A DNA stretch of 64,000 nucleotides from GCA-2737725 sp033763995 (GTDB lineage: Bacteria; Pseudomonadota; Alphaproteobacteria; Rhodospirillales; Rhodospirillaceae), in NCBI GenBank assembly GCA_033763995.1, contig JANRJL010000009.1:1-64000 (forward strand), written 5' to 3'. The translations under genes and the position numbers were made by a program. How positions within the stretch are numbered: the stretch's first letter is position 1; each line of letters opens with the position of its first letter. The notes beneath the pieces are model-generated. The model was not told where the DNA came from, searched no databases, and saw only the letters and a list, made by a program, of their open reading frames with translations. Shown one piece after another: positions 1 to 8,861 of the stretch.

Positions 1-1
1 T

Positions 2-142
2 GACGAAATAGAGCCCGCCGCAGGCCACGGATGGGCCGAAATGCAAGATGATGGCTCACTCGAAGGCGAGATATGCATGCAAACCGGCGACGAAATCCCG
101 TTCATCGCTCGCCGTTCAACGACTTCTTCAACAGCCTGTTAG
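2..142 (+). CDS. C-terminal end of an unrecognised protein (5' truncated by window edge)
   Basis: Frame 2 is open from the window edge for 46 codons and ends in TAG. The visible residues include an acidic stretch (GWAEMQDDGSLEGEI) followed by GDEIPFIARR and end in SSTAC. The composition (Asp/Glu-rich, ordered hydrophobic spacing) looks like a genuine protein C terminus rather than random frame, and a hairpin resembling a terminator follows 13 bases after the stop. I recall similar short C termini in alphaproteobacterial hypothetical proteins but cannot name a family. The rest of the gene lies outside the window, so function is unknown. Confidence 0.45.
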   Translation, partial: DEIEPAAGHGWAEMQDDGSLEGEICMQTGDEIPFIARRSTTSSTAC

Positions 143-154
143 CTCTTGGTCGCG

Positions 155-180
155 CCCTTAAGGATTCCTATAAGGGTTTG
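155..180 (+). terminator. Possible rho-independent terminator of the truncated upstream gene
   Basis: CCCTTAAGG pairs with CCT-A-TAAGGG, a nine-pair stem with a single bulged A, followed by only TTTG. The stem is AT-containing and the T tract short, so it would be a weak terminator; its location just after the preceding stop codon is the main support. Confidence 0.35.
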
Positions 181-354
181 ATGTAGCATCGGAATTGGCT
201 GGGAAGGTTGACAGGGTGTGTCTTCTCAGCCACATTCCATCACCGTTCACGAAATAAAATCACAAAAGTCGTGAGCGTCGAGGTTCCGGACCGAGAGTAA
301 AGGCAGGGCGGGGCGGTCCTTTCCGGGGGCGTCCACCAGATCGACGGGTGGCTG

Positions 355-1728
355 ATGGGTAGGCTGAGTTTGCCGAACGTATTTGTTTGTGCCTGCGTGG
401 GCGCCGCGATTGGCGCAACTGCGGGGCTCGTAGCGCCACAGAAACTCACGGGTGCGGTCAAATTGGCTGAGAGCACATCTCAGACTTCGGCCACATCAAC
501 TGCAACGACGCCCAACGAAATTCATCTTGATCTCAGCGATGTCGAGGCGGCGCTCATGCGCACGGCATCGGCGGCGCTGAACGCCACCAAGACCATCAAG
601 ATCAAAGCCGGCGACACGCTCAGCAACGTCCTGCACCGGGCCGGCGTGGACGAAACCGCGTCCATCGACGTCGTTCAAGCCCTGAAGCAGGTCTACAATC
701 CCAAACGCCTACAGGCCGGCCAGGCGCTCACGCTCAACTTCGAGGCCGCCGCAGCGACCAAGGATCAACAGCTCGCGGATTTGTCGTTCGAAGTCAGTCC
801 GCTGGAAAGCCTCACCATCGAGCGAACCGCCGACGGCACCTACAGCGCCCGAAAGATCATCGCCGAAACCCAACGCGAGCTGACGCGCTTTGACGGCACC
901 ATCACCTCCAGCCTGTCGCAGGCCGCCGCGCGCGAGGGCGTGCCGGACGACATCGTGAAGGACTTCGTGAGGCTGTTTTCCTACGACGTCGACTTTCAGC
1001 GCGACATCCACGAGGGCGACAAGTTCTCCGTGATGTACGAGCGCACGGTCACCACCGACGGCCGCGTCGTGAAAAACGACGCCATGAGCGTCGCCTCCAT
1101 GACGCTGCGCGGAACCACGCTCAAGTTTTATGCGTTCCGCCACCAAGACGGCTCCGTCGAATACTACAACGAAAAGGGCGAGGGCGTTCGCAAGGCACTG
1201 ATGCGCACACCCATCAACGGCGCGCGCCTGACCTCCGGCTTCGGCATGCGGCGCCACCCGATCCTGGGCTATTCCAAAATGCACCAGGGCATTGACTTCG
1301 GCGCGCCGACCGGCACGCCGATCCTGGCGGCCGGCGACGGCTTCGTCGACAAACGCGAAGTCTTCGGCGGTTACGGCAATTACATTCGCATTCGCCACGG
1401 CAGCGGCTATGCCACCGCTTATGCCCACATGAGCCGCTTCGCCCCCGACACCCAAGTGGGCCGGCGCGTCAAACAAGGTCAAGTCATCGGCTATGTCGGT
1501 TCCACCGGCCGCTCGACGGGCCCGCACCTGCACTTTGAGGTTCATCGCGACGCTCGCCAAGTCAATCCCATGACCGTGAAATTCCCGGCATCGCAGAAGC
1601 TGGAAGGGCCGCTGCTCGCGAAGTTCAAGGAGACCACATCGCGCGCGGATCAGCGCTACGCCGCGCTCGCCATGCCCACCACCGTCGCGCAGTTGAGCCC
1701 CAGCGGCGACATCACCAAATTGCGCTGA
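355..1728 (+). CDS. M23-family murein endopeptidase (LytM/NlpD-like), exported
   Basis: Predicted zinc metallopeptidase that cleaves peptidoglycan cross-links in the periplasm. The 457-residue protein has an N-terminal hydrophobic signal/anchor (about residues 7-25), a LysM-like segment around 80-125 (IKAGDTLSNVLHRAG), a middle linker domain, and a C-terminal M23 domain with the ligands in HQGID (His310, Asp314) and HLHFE (His391, His393), followed by RDARQVNP typical of the domain end. ATG has a GGTGG-type ribosome site upstream. It is monocistronic and convergent with clpB, with only 15 bases between the two stops. All zinc ligands are present so activity is expected; the exact cell-division partner is unknown. 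Confidence 0.9.
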   Translation: MGRLSLPNVFVCACVGAAIGATAGLVAPQKLTGAVKLAESTSQTSATSTATTPNEIHLDLSDVEAALMRTASAALNATKTIKIKAGDTLSNVLHRAGVDETASIDVVQALKQVYNPKRLQAGQALTLNFEAAAATKDQQLADLSFEVSPLESLTIERTADGTYSARKIIAETQRELTRFDGTITSSLSQAAAREGVPDDIVKDFVRLFSYDVDFQRDIHEGDKFSVMYERTVTTDGRVVKNDAMSVASMTLRGTTLKFYAFRHQDGSVEYYNEKGEGVRKALMRTPINGARLTSGFGMRRHPILGYSKMHQGIDFGAPTGTPILAAGDGFVDKREVFGGYGNYIRIRHGSGYATAYAHMSRFAPDTQVGRRVKQGQVIGYVGSTGRSTGPHLHFEVHRDARQVNPMTVKFPASQKLEGPLLAKFKETTSRADQRYAALAMPTTVAQLSPSGDITKLR

Positions 1729-1743
1729 GCCGTTCGACCGACC

Positions 1744-4329
1744 TTACGCCGCCGCCTTGAAGCGCTGGCCGTTGATGATCAAGCCACCCTCGCCGGCCGA
1801 AACCTTGACGGTCGCGCCGTCGGCGATTTTTCCTTCGAGCACCGCCGTGGCCAAGGGATTTTCCAAGTTGCGTTGAATGACGCGCTTCAGCGGCCGCGCG
1901 CCATAGGCGGGATCGTAGCCGTGCTCGGCCAGCCAGGCGCGCGCCTTGTCGTCCAAGGTGATCATGATGCCGCGCCCCTCGAGACGCTTGGCGAGGCGAC
2001 CGACTTGGATCTGCACAATGCTCGCCATTTGCGCCCTGAAGAGGCGATGGAACAGCAGGATCTCGTCCAGACGATTGAGAAACTCAGGGCGGAACGCCGC
2101 GCGGACGGCCGCCATGACATGATCACGCACGGCACCGGAGTCTTCACCTTCGGCCTGATTGGCCAAAACGTCGGCGCCCAAGTTCGACGTCAGCACGATC
2201 AGCGTGTTCTTGAAATCCACGGTCCGGCCCTGGCCGTCCGTTAACCGCCCGTCGTCCAACACTTGCAGCAGAACATTGAACACGTCGGGGTGGGCTTTCT
2301 CGACCTCGTCGAAGAGAATGACTTGATAAGGCCGGCGGCGGACCGCTTCGGTCAACACGCCGCCTTCGTCGTAACCGACGTAGCCCGGAGGCGCGCCGAT
2401 GAGGCGCGACACGGAATGCTTTTCCATGAACTCCGACATGTCGATGCGCACCATGGCAGCATCGTCGTCGAATAGAAATTCCGCGATCGCCTTCGTCAGC
2501 TCGGTCTTGCCCACGCCGGTGGGACCCAAGAACAGGAACGAACCGATAGGCCGATGGGGATCCTGCAGCCCCGCGCGCGAGCGCCGCACGGCATTGGCCA
2601 CGGCCTCGACCGCTTCTTTCTGGCCGACCACCCGCTTGCCGATGGTCTCTTCCATGCGCAACAGCTTGGCCCGCTCGCCCTCCAGCATCTTGTCGACCGG
2701 AATCCCGGTCCAGCGCGAGACCACGCCCGCGATATGCTCGGGCGTGACTTCCTCGTTGACCATGCCGCCGGCGGTGGTCTTCTCCGCCTGCTTCAGGCGC
2801 GCCTCAAGCTCGGGAATAATCTGATGCTGCAAGCGACCGGCCAGCTCATATTGGCTGCCGCGCATGGCTTTCTCGAGTTCGCTGCGCGCGTGATCGAGTT
2901 CCTCCTTGATCTTGGTGGCGTCCGCCAGCTTGGCCTTTTCCGACTGCCAGCGCGACGTGATGTCGCGCGACTTCCCTTCGAGGTCCTTGAGTTCCTCTTC
3001 CAACTTGACAAGACGATCCTTCGAAGCGTCGTCTTTTTCCTTGCGCAGCGCCTCGCGCTCGATCTTGAGCTGCAGAATGCGCCGGTCGAGCTCATCGAGT
3101 TCCTCGGGCTTGGAATCGACCTGCATGCGCAAGCGGCTGGCGGCTTCATCCATCAAGTCGATGGCCTTGTCGGGCAGGAATCGCTCGGTGATATAGCGGT
3201 GCGACAATGTCGCCGCCGCCACCAGCGCGCTGTCGGAAATGCGCACGCCATGGTGCATCTCATACTTCTCTTTGATGCCGCGCAGGATCGAGATCGAATC
3301 CTCGACCGTCGGCTCGTTGACGAACACCGGCTGGAAGCGGCGCGCCAGGGCCGCGTCCTTTTCGACGTGCTTGCGGTACTCATCGAGCGTGGTGGCGCCG
3401 ACGCAATGCAGTTCGCCGCGCGCCAAGGCCGGCTTCAGCAGATTCGAGGCGTCCATGGCGCCCTGGGCCGCGCCCGCCCCGACCAGCGTGTGCATCTCGT
3501 CGATGAACATGATGATCTGGCCGGCGGCGGCCGTGACCTCGTTCAGGACCGCCTTGAGGCGTTCCTCGAACTCGCCGCGGAATTTCGCGCCCGCGATCAA
3601 GGCACCGAGATCGAGCGTCAACAACTTCTTGTCCTTCAAGCTCTCCGGCACGTCGCCGTTGACGATGCGCAAGGCCAAGCCTTCGACGATGGCCGTCTTG
3701 CCCACGCCGGGCTCGCCGATCAGCACGGGATTGTTCTTGGTGCGCCGGGAGAGAACCTGAATGGCGCGCCTGATCTCCTCGTCACGGCCGATGACGGGGT
3801 CGAGTTTGCCCGTTTGCGCCGCCTCGGTGAGGTCGCGCGTGTATTTCTTGAGGGCCTCGTATTGATCTTCCGCCGAGGCGCTATCGGCCTTACGGCCCTT
3901 GCGCAAGTCCTTGATGGCAGCGTTGAGCTTTTGCGGCGTCAGGCCGACGTCAGCCAGAATCTTGGCCGTCGCGCCGCCGGTCGCCAATGCCAGCAACAGG
4001 AATTCCGCCGTGACAAAGCTATCGCCCGCCTTCTCGGCGGCTTGTTCGGCTTGATCGAGTGCGCGGGACAGCTCCTGCGACAGATACATCTGCGCCGCAG
4101 CGCCTTGGACAGCTGGGACCTTGCCCAGCGCTTTCTCGGTTTGCTCCAAGGCCCGCGCGGGATCGCCCCCTGCGCGTCGAATGAGGCCGGACGCCAAGCC
4201 CTCGGAATCGTCGAGCAACGCTTTGAGCAGATGCTCGGGTGACACGTGCTGGTGGTTGCTGCGCAACGCGATGGTTTGCGCCGCTTGCACGAAACCTTTC
4301 GCCCGCTCGGTAAACTTATCCAATGACAT
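1744..4329 (-). CDS. clpB: ATP-dependent disaggregase chaperone ClpB
   Basis: Hexameric AAA+ disaggregase that works with DnaK to rescue aggregated proteins after heat stress. At 861 residues it is full length for ClpB. Order: N-terminal Clp repeat domain (1-145), first AAA module with Walker A GEPGVGKT (about 205) and FIDEMHTL Walker B, long coiled-coil middle domain rich in Glu/Lys/Arg (about 400-520) which separates ClpB from ClpA/ClpC, second AAA module with GPTGVGKT (about 605), and the ClpB C-terminal domain. A GAGGG ribosome site precedes the ATG. The upstream region has a candidate RpoH promoter. It is the last gene of a block otherwise devoted to translation. Confidence 0.97.
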   Translation of the reverse strand: MSLDKFTERAKGFVQAAQTIALRSNHQHVSPEHLLKALLDDSEGLASGLIRRAGGDPARALEQTEKALGKVPAVQGAAAQMYLSQELSRALDQAEQAAEKAGDSFVTAEFLLLALATGGATAKILADVGLTPQKLNAAIKDLRKGRKADSASAEDQYEALKKYTRDLTEAAQTGKLDPVIGRDEEIRRAIQVLSRRTKNNPVLIGEPGVGKTAIVEGLALRIVNGDVPESLKDKKLLTLDLGALIAGAKFRGEFEERLKAVLNEVTAAAGQIIMFIDEMHTLVGAGAAQGAMDASNLLKPALARGELHCVGATTLDEYRKHVEKDAALARRFQPVFVNEPTVEDSISILRGIKEKYEMHHGVRISDSALVAAATLSHRYITERFLPDKAIDLMDEAASRLRMQVDSKPEELDELDRRILQLKIEREALRKEKDDASKDRLVKLEEELKDLEGKSRDITSRWQSEKAKLADATKIKEELDHARSELEKAMRGSQYELAGRLQHQIIPELEARLKQAEKTTAGGMVNEEVTPEHIAGVVSRWTGIPVDKMLEGERAKLLRMEETIGKRVVGQKEAVEAVANAVRRSRAGLQDPHRPIGSFLFLGPTGVGKTELTKAIAEFLFDDDAAMVRIDMSEFMEKHSVSRLIGAPPGYVGYDEGGVLTEAVRRRPYQVILFDEVEKAHPDVFNVLLQVLDDGRLTDGQGRTVDFKNTLIVLTSNLGADVLANQAEGEDSGAVRDHVMAAVRAAFRPEFLNRLDEILLFHRLFRAQMASIVQIQVGRLAKRLEGRGIMITLDDKARAWLAEHGYDPAYGARPLKRVIQRNLENPLATAVLEGKIADGATVKVSAGEGGLIINGQRFKAAA

Positions 4330-4408
4330 CGCTCGCCCTCGATTTTGATCGACGTCATACGGCCCAGTGATCGCGGCGTCAGGCGTCGTCGCTATAAAGC
4401 GCAGGCAA

Positions 4409-4438
4409 AATGTGGGGTGGGGTCATGCGGAGTGCAAG
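4409..4438 (-). promoter_or_regulatory. Candidate heat-shock (sigma-32) promoter of clpB
   Basis: On the minus strand, CTTGCAC is followed after 14 bases by CCCCACATT, close to the RpoH pattern CTTGAAA - N13-15 - CCCCATNT. It lies about 80 bases before the clpB ATG, and clpB is a classic RpoH gene. The -10 match is imperfect (an inserted AC), so this is a candidate only. Confidence 0.4.
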
Positions 4439-4460
4439 ACCCTATCGCGAGCCAAACCGC

Positions 4461-4625
4461 CTAGTGTGGTGGATTTGAAGTTCCTAGGATTTCGCCGCGC
4501 GCGCGCCAAGGAACTTCAAATCCAAAAACCACACTAGATTCATAGTGTTCGAGTGTCGCTCTGATTCCGAAGTTCGTTAAGGTGCTGGCCGCGAGATCGA
4601 ACGAACTTCGGAATCGCGACACTAG
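4461..4625 (+). repeat. CTAG hairpin-doublet repeat, copy A
   Basis: Two adjacent bulged hairpins. Hairpin 1: outer stem CTAGTGTGGT / ACCACACTAG (10 pairs), inner stem of 14 pairs beginning GGATTTGAAG, an AAAA bulge on the 3' arm, 25-base loop. Hairpin 2: outer stem GTGTCGC / GCGACAC with one mismatch near the foot, inner stem of 16 pairs GATTCCGAAGTTCGTT, bulge TCT on the 5' arm, 21-base loop. Bulges face the short AT-rich linker. Same 165-base length as copies C and D. It fills the clpB - DUF4167 gap and could act on transcript ends. Confidence 0.9.
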
Positions 4626-4635
4626 TTTCGCGGCC

Positions 4636-5352
4636 TTACGACCCGTCGCTTGACGTGGCCTCGGGAGTGCCGTCACGCCGGCCGCCAAAGCGCCGACGGC
4701 CCGCGTGCCGCGGACGGAAGCCGCGGTCATCGCCGCCACGGTTTTGTCCGCCGCCTTGGGGCTCTTCCTGGACTTCGGGGTCGCCGCCACGCGGCGGCTG
4801 GCCGCCGAAAAGTTGCGGCGGCAAGCCGATGTCGCCGTCGGGCTCGCGGGGCGCCGGCTGCGCCGAGGGCTGATAGTTAGCCTCATAGACAGGCTGAGCT
4901 TGGACCGGCGCGATCGGTTGATTGGGATCAATGACCGGCATCGCGTTCGGCATCAGATTTTGCGACGGCGCTGGCGGCGGGATGTCAAGACGGCCGTGTT
5001 CGTTGTAAGGCGCCTGCGCGTAATTGCCTTGCCCGTCCTGCCCGTCGAAACCGCCCTGCTGTTGGGGTCCGTTGAAACGACGTTGTTGCTGGTTGTTCTG
5101 CTGGCCTTCGAAGCGCGCGTTGATGACGCGGTAATAGTGATCGGCGTGCTGGAAGTAATTTTCGGCCAAAACGCGATCGCCTTGGGAACTGGCATCGCGC
5201 GCGAGCGCCAGATACTTGTCCATCAGCTGCTGCGCATTGCCGCGCATCCGGCCCGCGTTGTGATCGAAATTGGGATTACGACCACCACCACCGCCGCCCT
5301 GATGATGCATGCGCGGTTTGCCGCCGTTACGGCCTCGTTGCCGACCCTTCAT
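4636..5352 (-). CDS. DUF4167 domain protein (alphaproteobacterial, RNA-binding-like)
   Basis: The N-terminal 80 residues match DUF4167: a basic Arg/Gly-rich start (MKGRQRGRNGGKPR) then the conserved helix MRGNAQQLMDKYLALARDASSQGD and FQHADHYYRVI. The remaining 155 residues are low complexity, rich in Gln, Pro and Gly, ending in an Arg/Gly-rich RRFGGRRDG tail. The family is common in alphaproteobacteria next to prmC/prfA, as here; its biochemical role is not established, although the RGG-like ends suggest nucleic acid binding (inference). It is separated from prmC by about 250 bases that likely hold its own promoter. Confidence 0.85.
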   Translation of the reverse strand: MKGRQRGRNGGKPRMHHQGGGGGGRNPNFDHNAGRMRGNAQQLMDKYLALARDASSQGDRVLAENYFQHADHYYRVINARFEGQQNNQQQRRFNGPQQQGGFDGQDGQGNYAQAPYNEHGRLDIPPPAPSQNLMPNAMPVIDPNQPIAPVQAQPVYEANYQPSAQPAPREPDGDIGLPPQLFGGQPPRGGDPEVQEEPQGGGQNRGGDDRGFRPRHAGRRRFGGRRDGTPEATSSDGS

Positions 5353-5606
5353 GTGCTTTCTACTGTTCCATTGACGTCAAATACTCTCCGGATCCTCGCG
5401 GCGCGCGAACGCCCTGTCGCACAGATGTGGCCAAGAGCCACATGCGCGCGGTTGATTTTCCGGAGTTCGTTGTCTTCAGCGGTCCCCAGACCGCTTCCGC
5501 GAACCAAGCTCACGCCCAAAACAACGGGCAAATCCAGGGCTTGTCTTCGCTTAACAAGGAGATGGTATTCGTCTTTCCGGCAGAATCCAACACTTTTTTT
5601 GATTTT

Positions 5607-6485
5607 CTAGGCCTTATTTTGCGCCACGACGCAGCGTGGAATCGACGCCAAATCCGACCGAATCTCGACGACTCGAAAGCCCGCGCTTTCCAGCATGGCC
5701 GCAACCGATGACGCCTGACCTTGGCCTACTTCAAACGCGATCAGGGATTCGGGCGCGCACAACTCTGTCAGGCCTGGGATGACTGCCCGATAGACATCAA
5801 GTCCGTCGCTGCCGCCGTCCAACGCGGCGTGCGGATCGAAACGAACTTCGGGCTGCAAATGGCTCAGATCGTCTTGCGACAGATAGGGCGGATTACTGAC
5901 CAACACATCGAAGGGTCCGGCCAAGGCGGCGGTCCAATTCGCGCATACAAACGCCGACCGCTCGGCGAGCGCCAGATTGGCCGCGTTCTTCCGCGCGGTC
6001 ACAAGTGCGGGAAAGCTCACGTCGAGCCCAACACCCACGGCCTGCGGCCATTCTTTGAGCAGCGCCAGAAGGATACATCCCGATCCCGTGCCCAGATCGA
6101 GAATTCGCGGTTTATCCGATGCGACAAGGCCGCGATGTTCGAGGACCGCGCTCACCAGCACTTCGGTATCGGGGCGCGGGTCCAAGGTGTGGGGACTGAG
6201 CGCAAACGGCAGTCCCCAAAACTCGCGCCGGCCGACAATGCGCGACACCGGCTCGCGTGCCGCTCGGCGTTTCACGACATGGGCCAAAGCCGCCTCTTGC
6301 GGCACAGAAAGGATGGTGTCGCCGCGCAGAAATGTTGCGTTGGTGTCGGCCCCGAGCACATGGGCCAGCAAGATGCGCGCATCGAGGCGTGGATTGTCGA
6401 CATTCGCCCGCTGAAGGGCCGCACTCGTCTCGGCGACAGCCTGCCGAACAGACCGCGGCGCATGAGGCGGATGCTGCGCACTCAT
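5607..6485 (-). CDS. prmC: Peptide chain release factor N5-glutamine methyltransferase PrmC
   Basis: Methylates the Gln of the GGQ motif in release factors. The protein (292 residues) has the helical N domain with the FLRGD-type segment, SAM motif I LDLGTGSGCILLALL, and the catalytic NPPY motif (VSNPPYLSQDDL), then FEVGQGQA near the C terminus. I choose ATG at 6485 because GAGG lies six bases upstream; a GTG at 6497 that overlaps the prfA stop (GTGA) is the alternative. It lies directly downstream of its substrate gene prfA, as is usual. Confidence 0.95.
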   Translation of the reverse strand: MSAQHPPHAPRSVRQAVAETSAALQRANVDNPRLDARILLAHVLGADTNATFLRGDTILSVPQEAALAHVVKRRAAREPVSRIVGRREFWGLPFALSPHTLDPRPDTEVLVSAVLEHRGLVASDKPRILDLGTGSGCILLALLKEWPQAVGVGLDVSFPALVTARKNAANLALAERSAFVCANWTAALAGPFDVLVSNPPYLSQDDLSHLQPEVRFDPHAALDGGSDGLDVYRAVIPGLTELCAPESLIAFEVGQGQASSVAAMLESAGFRVVEIRSDLASIPRCVVAQNKA

Positions 6486-6493
6486 GGCCAACC

Positions 6494-7561
6494 TCACGCG
6501 AGGGAGGCCATTTTGGCGGCGCGGTCCTCGGCGGTCAGGGCGTCGATCAGTTCATCCAGGGCGATGCCGTCGATCACGTCTTGAATCTTGTAGAGCGTGA
6601 GGTTGATGCGATGGTCGGTCACACGGCCTTGCGGAAAGTTATAGGTCCGAATGCGCTCGGAGCGATCGCCGCTGCCGACTTGGCCCTTGCGGTCGGCCGC
6701 GCGCTCGGAGTCAAGCTTTTGGCGCTGCGCGTCATAGAGCTTGGCGCGCAGCATCTTCATGGCCTTGGCGCGGTTCTTGTGTTGCGACTTCTCGTCCTGA
6801 CACTGCGCCACGACGCCCGTGGGGAGGTGCGTGATGCGTACCGCGCTTTCGGTGCGGTTGACGTGCTGACCGCCGGCCCCTTGCGCGCGGTAGGTATCGA
6901 CGCGCAGATCATCCGTCTTGATCTCGATGTCGACCTCTTCGACTTCCGGCAAGACCGCGACCGTGGCCGCCGACGTGTGCACCCGCCCGCTCGCCTCGGT
7001 GTCGGGCACGCGCTGCACCCGATGAACGCCGGACTCGAACTTGAGCCGCGCGAAGACGTTCCGCCCCGAAATGTTGGCGATGGCTTCCTTGTAGCCGCCC
7101 AGGTCGGTTTCGCTGATGTCCATGATCTCGAACGACCACCCCTTGCGGGCGGCATAGCGCTCGTACATGCGAAACAAGTCGGCCGCGAACAACGCCGCTT
7201 CCTCGCCGCCCGTGCCCGCGCGCACTTCCAGAATGGCGTTCTTGGCGTCGGCGTCATCCTTGGGGATGAGGGCGAACTTGACCTCTTCTTCTTGTTGCTT
7301 GACCTCGGCCTTGAGGCGCCGGGTTTCGTCTTCGCCCATGGCGCGGATTTCCGGATCGGGATCGGCCGTCAGCGCTTGCGCGCCCTCAAGTTCCTTGCGC
7401 GTGGCTTGAAGGCGTTTGATCTGTTCCACCAGGGGGCCGATGTCGGAGAATTCCTTGCTGAGCGCGGCAAAATTCTGGGCGGCCCCGCCGCCCTGAATCA
7501 TAAGGGCTTGCAGCTCGTCGTGCCGCGTCAGGATGCGGTTGAGGTTCTCGTCGAGGTTCAT
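6494..7561 (-). CDS. prfA: Peptide chain release factor 1
   Basis: Class I release factor that reads UAA and UAG and triggers peptide release. 355 residues, typical length. The GGQ motif is in GAGGQHVNRTESAVRITH (about residue 230), and the codon-recognition region and C-terminal helical part are intact. It starts 15 bases after the hisS stop and ends by overlapping the prmC region, which indicates a hisS-prfA-prmC transcript. The GGQ glutamine is the target of PrmC encoded next door. Confidence 0.96.
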   Translation of the reverse strand: MNLDENLNRILTRHDELQALMIQGGGAAQNFAALSKEFSDIGPLVEQIKRLQATRKELEGAQALTADPDPEIRAMGEDETRRLKAEVKQQEEEVKFALIPKDDADAKNAILEVRAGTGGEEAALFAADLFRMYERYAARKGWSFEIMDISETDLGGYKEAIANISGRNVFARLKFESGVHRVQRVPDTEASGRVHTSAATVAVLPEVEEVDIEIKTDDLRVDTYRAQGAGGQHVNRTESAVRITHLPTGVVAQCQDEKSQHKNRAKAMKMLRAKLYDAQRQKLDSERAADRKGQVGSGDRSERIRTYNFPQGRVTDHRINLTLYKIQDVIDGIALDELIDALTAEDRAAKMASLA

Positions 7562-7576
7562 TGGCGTGGATCAGCG

Positions 7577-8821
7577 CTATCGGAAGCGGTCCAGGTATCG
7601 CTCTACGTCCGCCAACGCAACCGTTTCCTGCTCGCCGGAATCAAGCCGGCGCAAGGTCACGGCCGCTTGCTTGATCTCATCCTCGCCGAGAATGAGCGCC
7701 GCAACGGCGTTGACCTTGTTCGCGCGCTTCATGCGCTTGCCCATGTTGCCGCCAAAGGCCATGTCGACGACAAATCCCGCCTGACGCAGCCGATGTGTCA
7801 ACTGGATGGCGGCGGCACTTTCGCTTTCGCCGACCGGAACAACCGCGACGGGCCTTTGAACGGGCGGCAAGGCCGTCAGCAGCATCGCGAGCCGCTCAAT
7901 GCCCGCGGCCCAGCCGATGCCCGGCGTTGGAGGCCCGCCCATCTGAGCGATCAGGCCGTCATAACGCCCGCCGGCCAGCACGGTGCCTTGCGCGCCAAGG
8001 GCCTCGGTCGTGAATTCGAACGCCGTGTGGGAATAGTAATCGAGCCCACGAACCAGGGCCGGGTTCAGGGTGAAAGCGATTCCTAACTCGGTCAGCCCGT
8101 CTTGAACCGCCTTAAAGAAATCGAGCGACGCTTGATTGAGGTAGTCCGGGAATCGCGGCGCTCCGGCGACGATGATCTTGTCAGCCGGGTCCTTCGAATC
8201 AAGAACACGCAGTGGGTTGCGCTCAAGCCGCTCCTGGCTCTCGGCGGACAGTTTCGTGCGTTGATCCGACAAATACTTCACCAGCACTTGCCGGTAAGCG
8301 TCGCGGCTGGCCTGATCGCCCAGCGAATTCAGCTCCAGGGTCACCGCGCCGGTGAGTTTCAGCGCCTTCAAGATATGATCGGCCAGCGCGATCACCTCGA
8401 CGTCGGCCGGGGGCTGCGCGACGCCGATCAACTCGGCGCCGATCTGGTGAAACTGCCGTTGCCGGCCCTTTTGCGGGCGCTCGTGGCGAAACATCGGGCC
8501 GCAATAGAAAAACTTGAGGGGCGTTTGTTGGGCAAGCCCGCCGGAAATGAAGGCGCGCGCGACGCCCGCCGTGCCCTCGGGACGCAAAGTGATGCTTTCG
8601 CCGCCCTTGGTCTCGAAGGTGTACATCTCCTTGGTGACGATGTCCGAGGTGTCGCCCAAGGTACGGCTGAATACTTCGGTGAACTCAAAGATGGGCGTCG
8701 CAATCTCGGAGTAGCCGTAGCGCGCTGCGATCGACAGCGCAGTGTCGATGATGGCGCGGTGACGCCTGATGTCGTCAAACATCAGGTCGTGAGTCCCGCG
8801 CACAGGTTGTAACGTCGACAA
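7577..8821 (-). CDS. hisS: Histidyl-tRNA synthetase
   Basis: Class II aminoacyl-tRNA synthetase that charges tRNA-His. With the proposed start it has 414 residues, the normal size. Motif 1 region follows LQPVRGTHDLMFDD; motif 2 is FYCGPMFRHERPQKGRQRQFHQ; the histidine-specific RGLDYYSHTAFEF and the AGGRYDGLI motif 3 region are present. An in-frame codon far upstream would run into ispG; a TTG at 8821 with AAGGAA seven bases upstream gives the usual N terminus (STLQPVRGT), so I use that rare start. Downstream anticodon-binding domain is intact. Transcribed after ispG. Confidence 0.94.
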   Translation of the reverse strand: MSTLQPVRGTHDLMFDDIRRHRAIIDTALSIAARYGYSEIATPIFEFTEVFSRTLGDTSDIVTKEMYTFETKGGESITLRPEGTAGVARAFISGGLAQQTPLKFFYCGPMFRHERPQKGRQRQFHQIGAELIGVAQPPADVEVIALADHILKALKLTGAVTLELNSLGDQASRDAYRQVLVKYLSDQRTKLSAESQERLERNPLRVLDSKDPADKIIVAGAPRFPDYLNQASLDFFKAVQDGLTELGIAFTLNPALVRGLDYYSHTAFEFTTEALGAQGTVLAGGRYDGLIAQMGGPPTPGIGWAAGIERLAMLLTALPPVQRPVAVVPVGESESAAAIQLTHRLRQAGFVVDMAFGGNMGKRMKRANKVNAVAALILGEDEIKQAAVTLRRLDSGEQETVALADVERYLDRFR

Positions 8822-8861
8822 GGTTGTGTTCCTTCGGAATGAGTCGTTGACGCCAGCGCCG

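Noticed and set aside
2554..4242. A plus-strand open frame of 562 codons opposite clpB
   Set aside because: Antisense to the well-conserved clpB, no ribosome site or domain, low-complexity composition.
4461..4625. CTAG doublet as a simple pair of intrinsic terminators
   Set aside because: No T tracts follow the stems, loops are over 20 bases, one copy lies upstream of a start codon (ubiG), and bulge placement is conserved, none of which fits ordinary terminators.
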